Source: Chromobacterium sinusclupearum
GTDB taxonomy: Bacteria; Pseudomonadota; Gammaproteobacteria; Burkholderiales; Chromobacteriaceae
Length of the DNA: 64,000 nucleotides
Assembly (NCBI RefSeq): GCF_002902845.1
Contig: NZ_PPTF01000068.1
Coordinates: 65,483 to 129,482 of the forward strand
Direction: 5' to 3'
In this document: positions 62,317 to 64,000 of the stretch, piece by piece
How positions within the stretch are numbered: the stretch's first letter is position 1
How the letters are laid out: each line of letters starts with the position of its first letter
The notes under the pieces: generated by a model
What the model saw: the letters and a program-made list of their open reading frames with translations, nothing else
Database searches by the model: none
Told to the model about the DNA's origin: nothing
Program-made: the position numbers and the translations under genes

Positions 62317-62404
62317 CGCCTGTTCTCTCCAGACCACGGCCCCGCCCGCTCACCGCCTTATCCTGATGAAAGTTCGCTGCGCGGTTTGAATGCGCGACGC
62401 TGAA

Positions 62405-62436
62405 AAGCAAAGCGGGGAAGCCTTGGCTTCCCCGCG
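62405..62436 (-). terminator. Intrinsic terminator of the unknown gene at 62485
   Basis: GCGGGGAAGC (62412-62421), loop CTTG, GCTTCCCCGC (62426-62435), with an A-rich flank that reads as T-rich on the minus strand. Confidence 0.8.
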
Positions 62437-62484
62437 GGGTGGAGGCGCTTGACGGCGCCAATCTTGGGTCACGGAGGGTCTGCC

Positions 62485-62910
62485 TTAATAGCTGTGATTG
62501 TCCTCGAAATAAGCGATCGGGCCAGCGCTGGTCAGGCCGATGTGGAAGTGGGAGCTTTCCGGGAAGACTTCGCCCGCGCTTTCCGTGGCGCGCACGAACT
62601 CGAACAGCACCTCGACTTCCTTGAACTTGCGGGCCAGAATCAGATTGCCCTGCAACCAGTTTTGGATTTCGGCTTCATGCGGATGCGCGTTTTCCAGCTT
62701 CAACTGGAATCCATCGCCGCTGATCAGGCTGATGGCGGGCGGCATGCTGATGTCGAACTGGTTCAGCTCCTTTTGCGCCAGCTCGGCGAAGCTGGACAGT
62801 TCGTGATTCGCCTTTTCCCGGATTTCGGAGAGGGCGATGGACCCGTCGTCAGCCAGCTTGCCAAGCAGTTGGCTGATGCTGGGTGCGGCGGAGGCGGTCT
62901 CAAGCGACAT
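62485..62910 (-). CDS. Unknown cytosolic protein next to mutS
   Basis: Protein of 141 residues. Of the adjacent ATG codons at 62913 and 62910, the second is 7 bases from GAGGAG and is preferred. No signal or membrane segment. The N-terminal half is helical (SISQLLGKLADDGSIALSEI, HELSSFAELAQKELNQF), then MPPAISLISGDGFQLKLENAHPHEAEIQ and a C-terminal part with HFHIGLTSAGPIAYF. I do not recognise the family. It is followed by a terminator and lies 65 bases downstream of mutS. Confidence 0.7.
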   Translation of the reverse strand: MSLETASAAPSISQLLGKLADDGSIALSEIREKANHELSSFAELAQKELNQFDISMPPAISLISGDGFQLKLENAHPHEAEIQNWLQGNLILARKFKEVEVLFEFVRATESAGEVFPESSHFHIGLTSAGPIAYFEDNHSY

Positions 62911-62975
62911 CATGTTACTCCTCTGTTGGACGTTACCATTTAGTAATAATAGGTAAAGATTCCGACAGTAGCTGG

Positions 62976-64000
62976 TCAATAGGCCAGTTTTTTCAGTTCG
63001 AACAATATTTCCAGCGCTTGTCTGGGGCTGAACTCATTCGGATCCAGCTCCGCCAAGCGCTCCAGCGCCGGATGCGGCTCGAGCTCCGCCGCAGGCGCCG
63101 GGGCGGCGAACAGGTCCGGCTGCACCCGCGCCGCCGACTGGTTCTCCAGCTCCGCCAGGTGGCGGCGCGCGTCGCGTATCACCTTGCTCGGCACGCCGGC
63201 CAGCTGCGCTACAGCCAGGCCATAGCTCTGGCTGGCGGGGCCGTCTTCCACGTGGTGCAGGAACACGATGCGGTCCTTGTGCTCCACCGCCGACAGGTGC
63301 ACGTTGGCGACGGCCGGATATTCGCCAGCCAGCGTGGTCAGCTCGAAATAGTGGGTGGCGAACAGCGTGTAGGCGCGGTTCTTTTCGATCAGCGCACGGG
63401 CGATGGCCCAGGCCAGGGCCAAGCCGTCGAAGGTGGACGTCCCGCGGCCCACTTCGTCCATCAGCACCAGCGAGTGTTCGCTGGCATTGTTGAGGATGTT
63501 GGCGGTTTCGGTCATTTCCACCATGAAGGTGGAGCGGCCGCCGGCCAAGTCGTCCGACGCGCCGATGCGGGTGAAGATGCGGTCGATCGGGCCGATGACG
63601 GCGGAGTCGGCCGGCACGAAGCTGCCGACATGGGCCAGCAGCGTGATCAGCGCGTTTTGCCGCATATAAGTGGACTTACCGCCCATATTCGGGCCGGTGA
63701 TCAGCAACAGCTTGCGCTCGGCCGACAGCTTGGTGTCGTTGGCGATGAAGCGCTCGACTTCCGCCTCCACCACCGGATGGCGGCCGGCCACGATCTCCAG
63801 CCGCGGCTCGGCGACAAACTGCGGCTCGGCGTAATTGCCTATGCTGGCGCGCTGGGCAAACGCAGCCAGCACGTCCAGCGCCGCCACGGCCTGGGCGATC
63901 AGCTTCAATTCGGCGATGTGCGGCGCCAGCTCGTCCAGCAGCGCCTCGTACAATTGTTTTTCCAGCGCCAGCGAGCGGTCTTGCGCGGTCAGCGCCTTGT
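62976..64000 (-). CDS. mutS: DNA mismatch repair protein MutS, C-terminal part
   Basis: Partial gene; its 5' end is beyond the window. About 340 C-terminal residues are visible. The ATPase domain has Walker [15 protein letters not shown], the [22 protein letters not shown] signature, Walker [17 protein letters not shown] and the ATHYFELT motif. The last 30 residues form the helical dimerisation end ([16 protein letters not shown]). MutS recognises mismatches and recruits MutL. Confidence 0.97.
   Translation of the reverse strand, partial: KALTAQDRSLALEKQLYEALLDELAPHIAELKLIAQAVAALDVLAAFAQRASIGNYAEPQFVAEPRLEIVAGRHPVVEAEVERFIANDTKLSAERKLLLITGPNMGGKSTYMRQNALITLLAHVGSFVPADSAVIGPIDRIFTRIGASDDLAGGRSTFMVEMTETANILNNASEHSLVLMDEVGRGTSTFDGLALAWAIARALIEKNRAYTLFATHYFELTTLAGEYPAVANVHLSAVEHKDRIVFLHHVEDGPASQSYGLAVAQLAGVPSKVIRDARRHLAELENQSAARVQPDLFAAPAPAAELEPHPALERLAELDPNEFSPRQALEILFELKKLAY

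Overview
The window is a GC-rich, densely coded bacterial chromosome segment with ordinary housekeeping content. Gene content and order fit a betaproteobacterium of the Neisseriales, most likely Chromobacteriaceae (Chromobacterium-like). Supporting features are the rpsF-priB-rpsR-rplI order, a DnaA-like Hda, a monomeric NADP isocitrate dehydrogenase, an Anr/Fnr next to hemN, a CioAB-type bd oxidase and a reverse transsulfuration pair. This assignment is inference from gene content; no 16S rRNA gene is present. I see no rRNA, tRNA, CRISPR array, prophage or complete insertion sequence.

Layout. 1-3.6 kb: 3' end of apbC, murI, an exported barnase-like RNase with a barstar-like inhibitor, and a GltP-type symporter. 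3.6-7.6 kb (minus): a small membrane-anchored protein, a Nudix/TenI-like fusion, a DUF815 ATPase, a palindromic repeat cluster, a HAD phosphatase and hda. 7.9-13.9 kb (plus): purM, purN, a DUF3108 protein, an RsmB-like methyltransferase, a CLC channel and grxD. 14.1-17.6 kb: a degenerate EAL protein, then upp, an unknown gene and uraA, with a strong terminator-like stem just before upp. 17.8-19.3 kb: two paralogous tiny exported peptides flanking a LysR regulator, the least explained locus here. 19.4-25.9 kb: three tandem YhhY-like acetyltransferases, an AraC regulator with a divergent small gene, an isochorismatase-fold hydrolase, a DUF2322 protein, a Dcu carrier and a MarR-GNAT fusion with two palindromic operators.

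26-30 kb (minus): the rpsF ribosomal operon, then a copper-type cluster (multicopper oxidase, CsoR, a nuclease-like protein, a small exported protein). 30.3-38.3 kb: suhB, trmJ, DUF1853, RidA, cystathionine gamma-lyase and beta-synthase, a methyltransferase and a fatty acid desaturase. 38.4-49.2 kb: a DUF945 protein, bfd-bfr with a Fur box, a NudJ-like hydrolase, an exported unknown, mnmA, anr and divergent hemN, a chemoreceptor and an alanine/glycine symporter. 49.6-58.4 kb: a solute-binding protein, ugpBAECQ with a Pho box, and cioAB behind a GbsR-like regulator gene. 58.8-64 kb: icd, an RluE-like pseudouridine synthase ending in a MITE-like element, an unknown gene and the 3' part of mutS.

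Several genes form visible circuits. Fnr-type boxes precede both the anr/hemN pair and the cioAB operon. A Fur box precedes bfd-bfr, a CsoR-like palindrome precedes the multicopper oxidase, and a PhoB-type box precedes ugpB. purM/purN act in purine synthesis and upp/uraA in uracil salvage.
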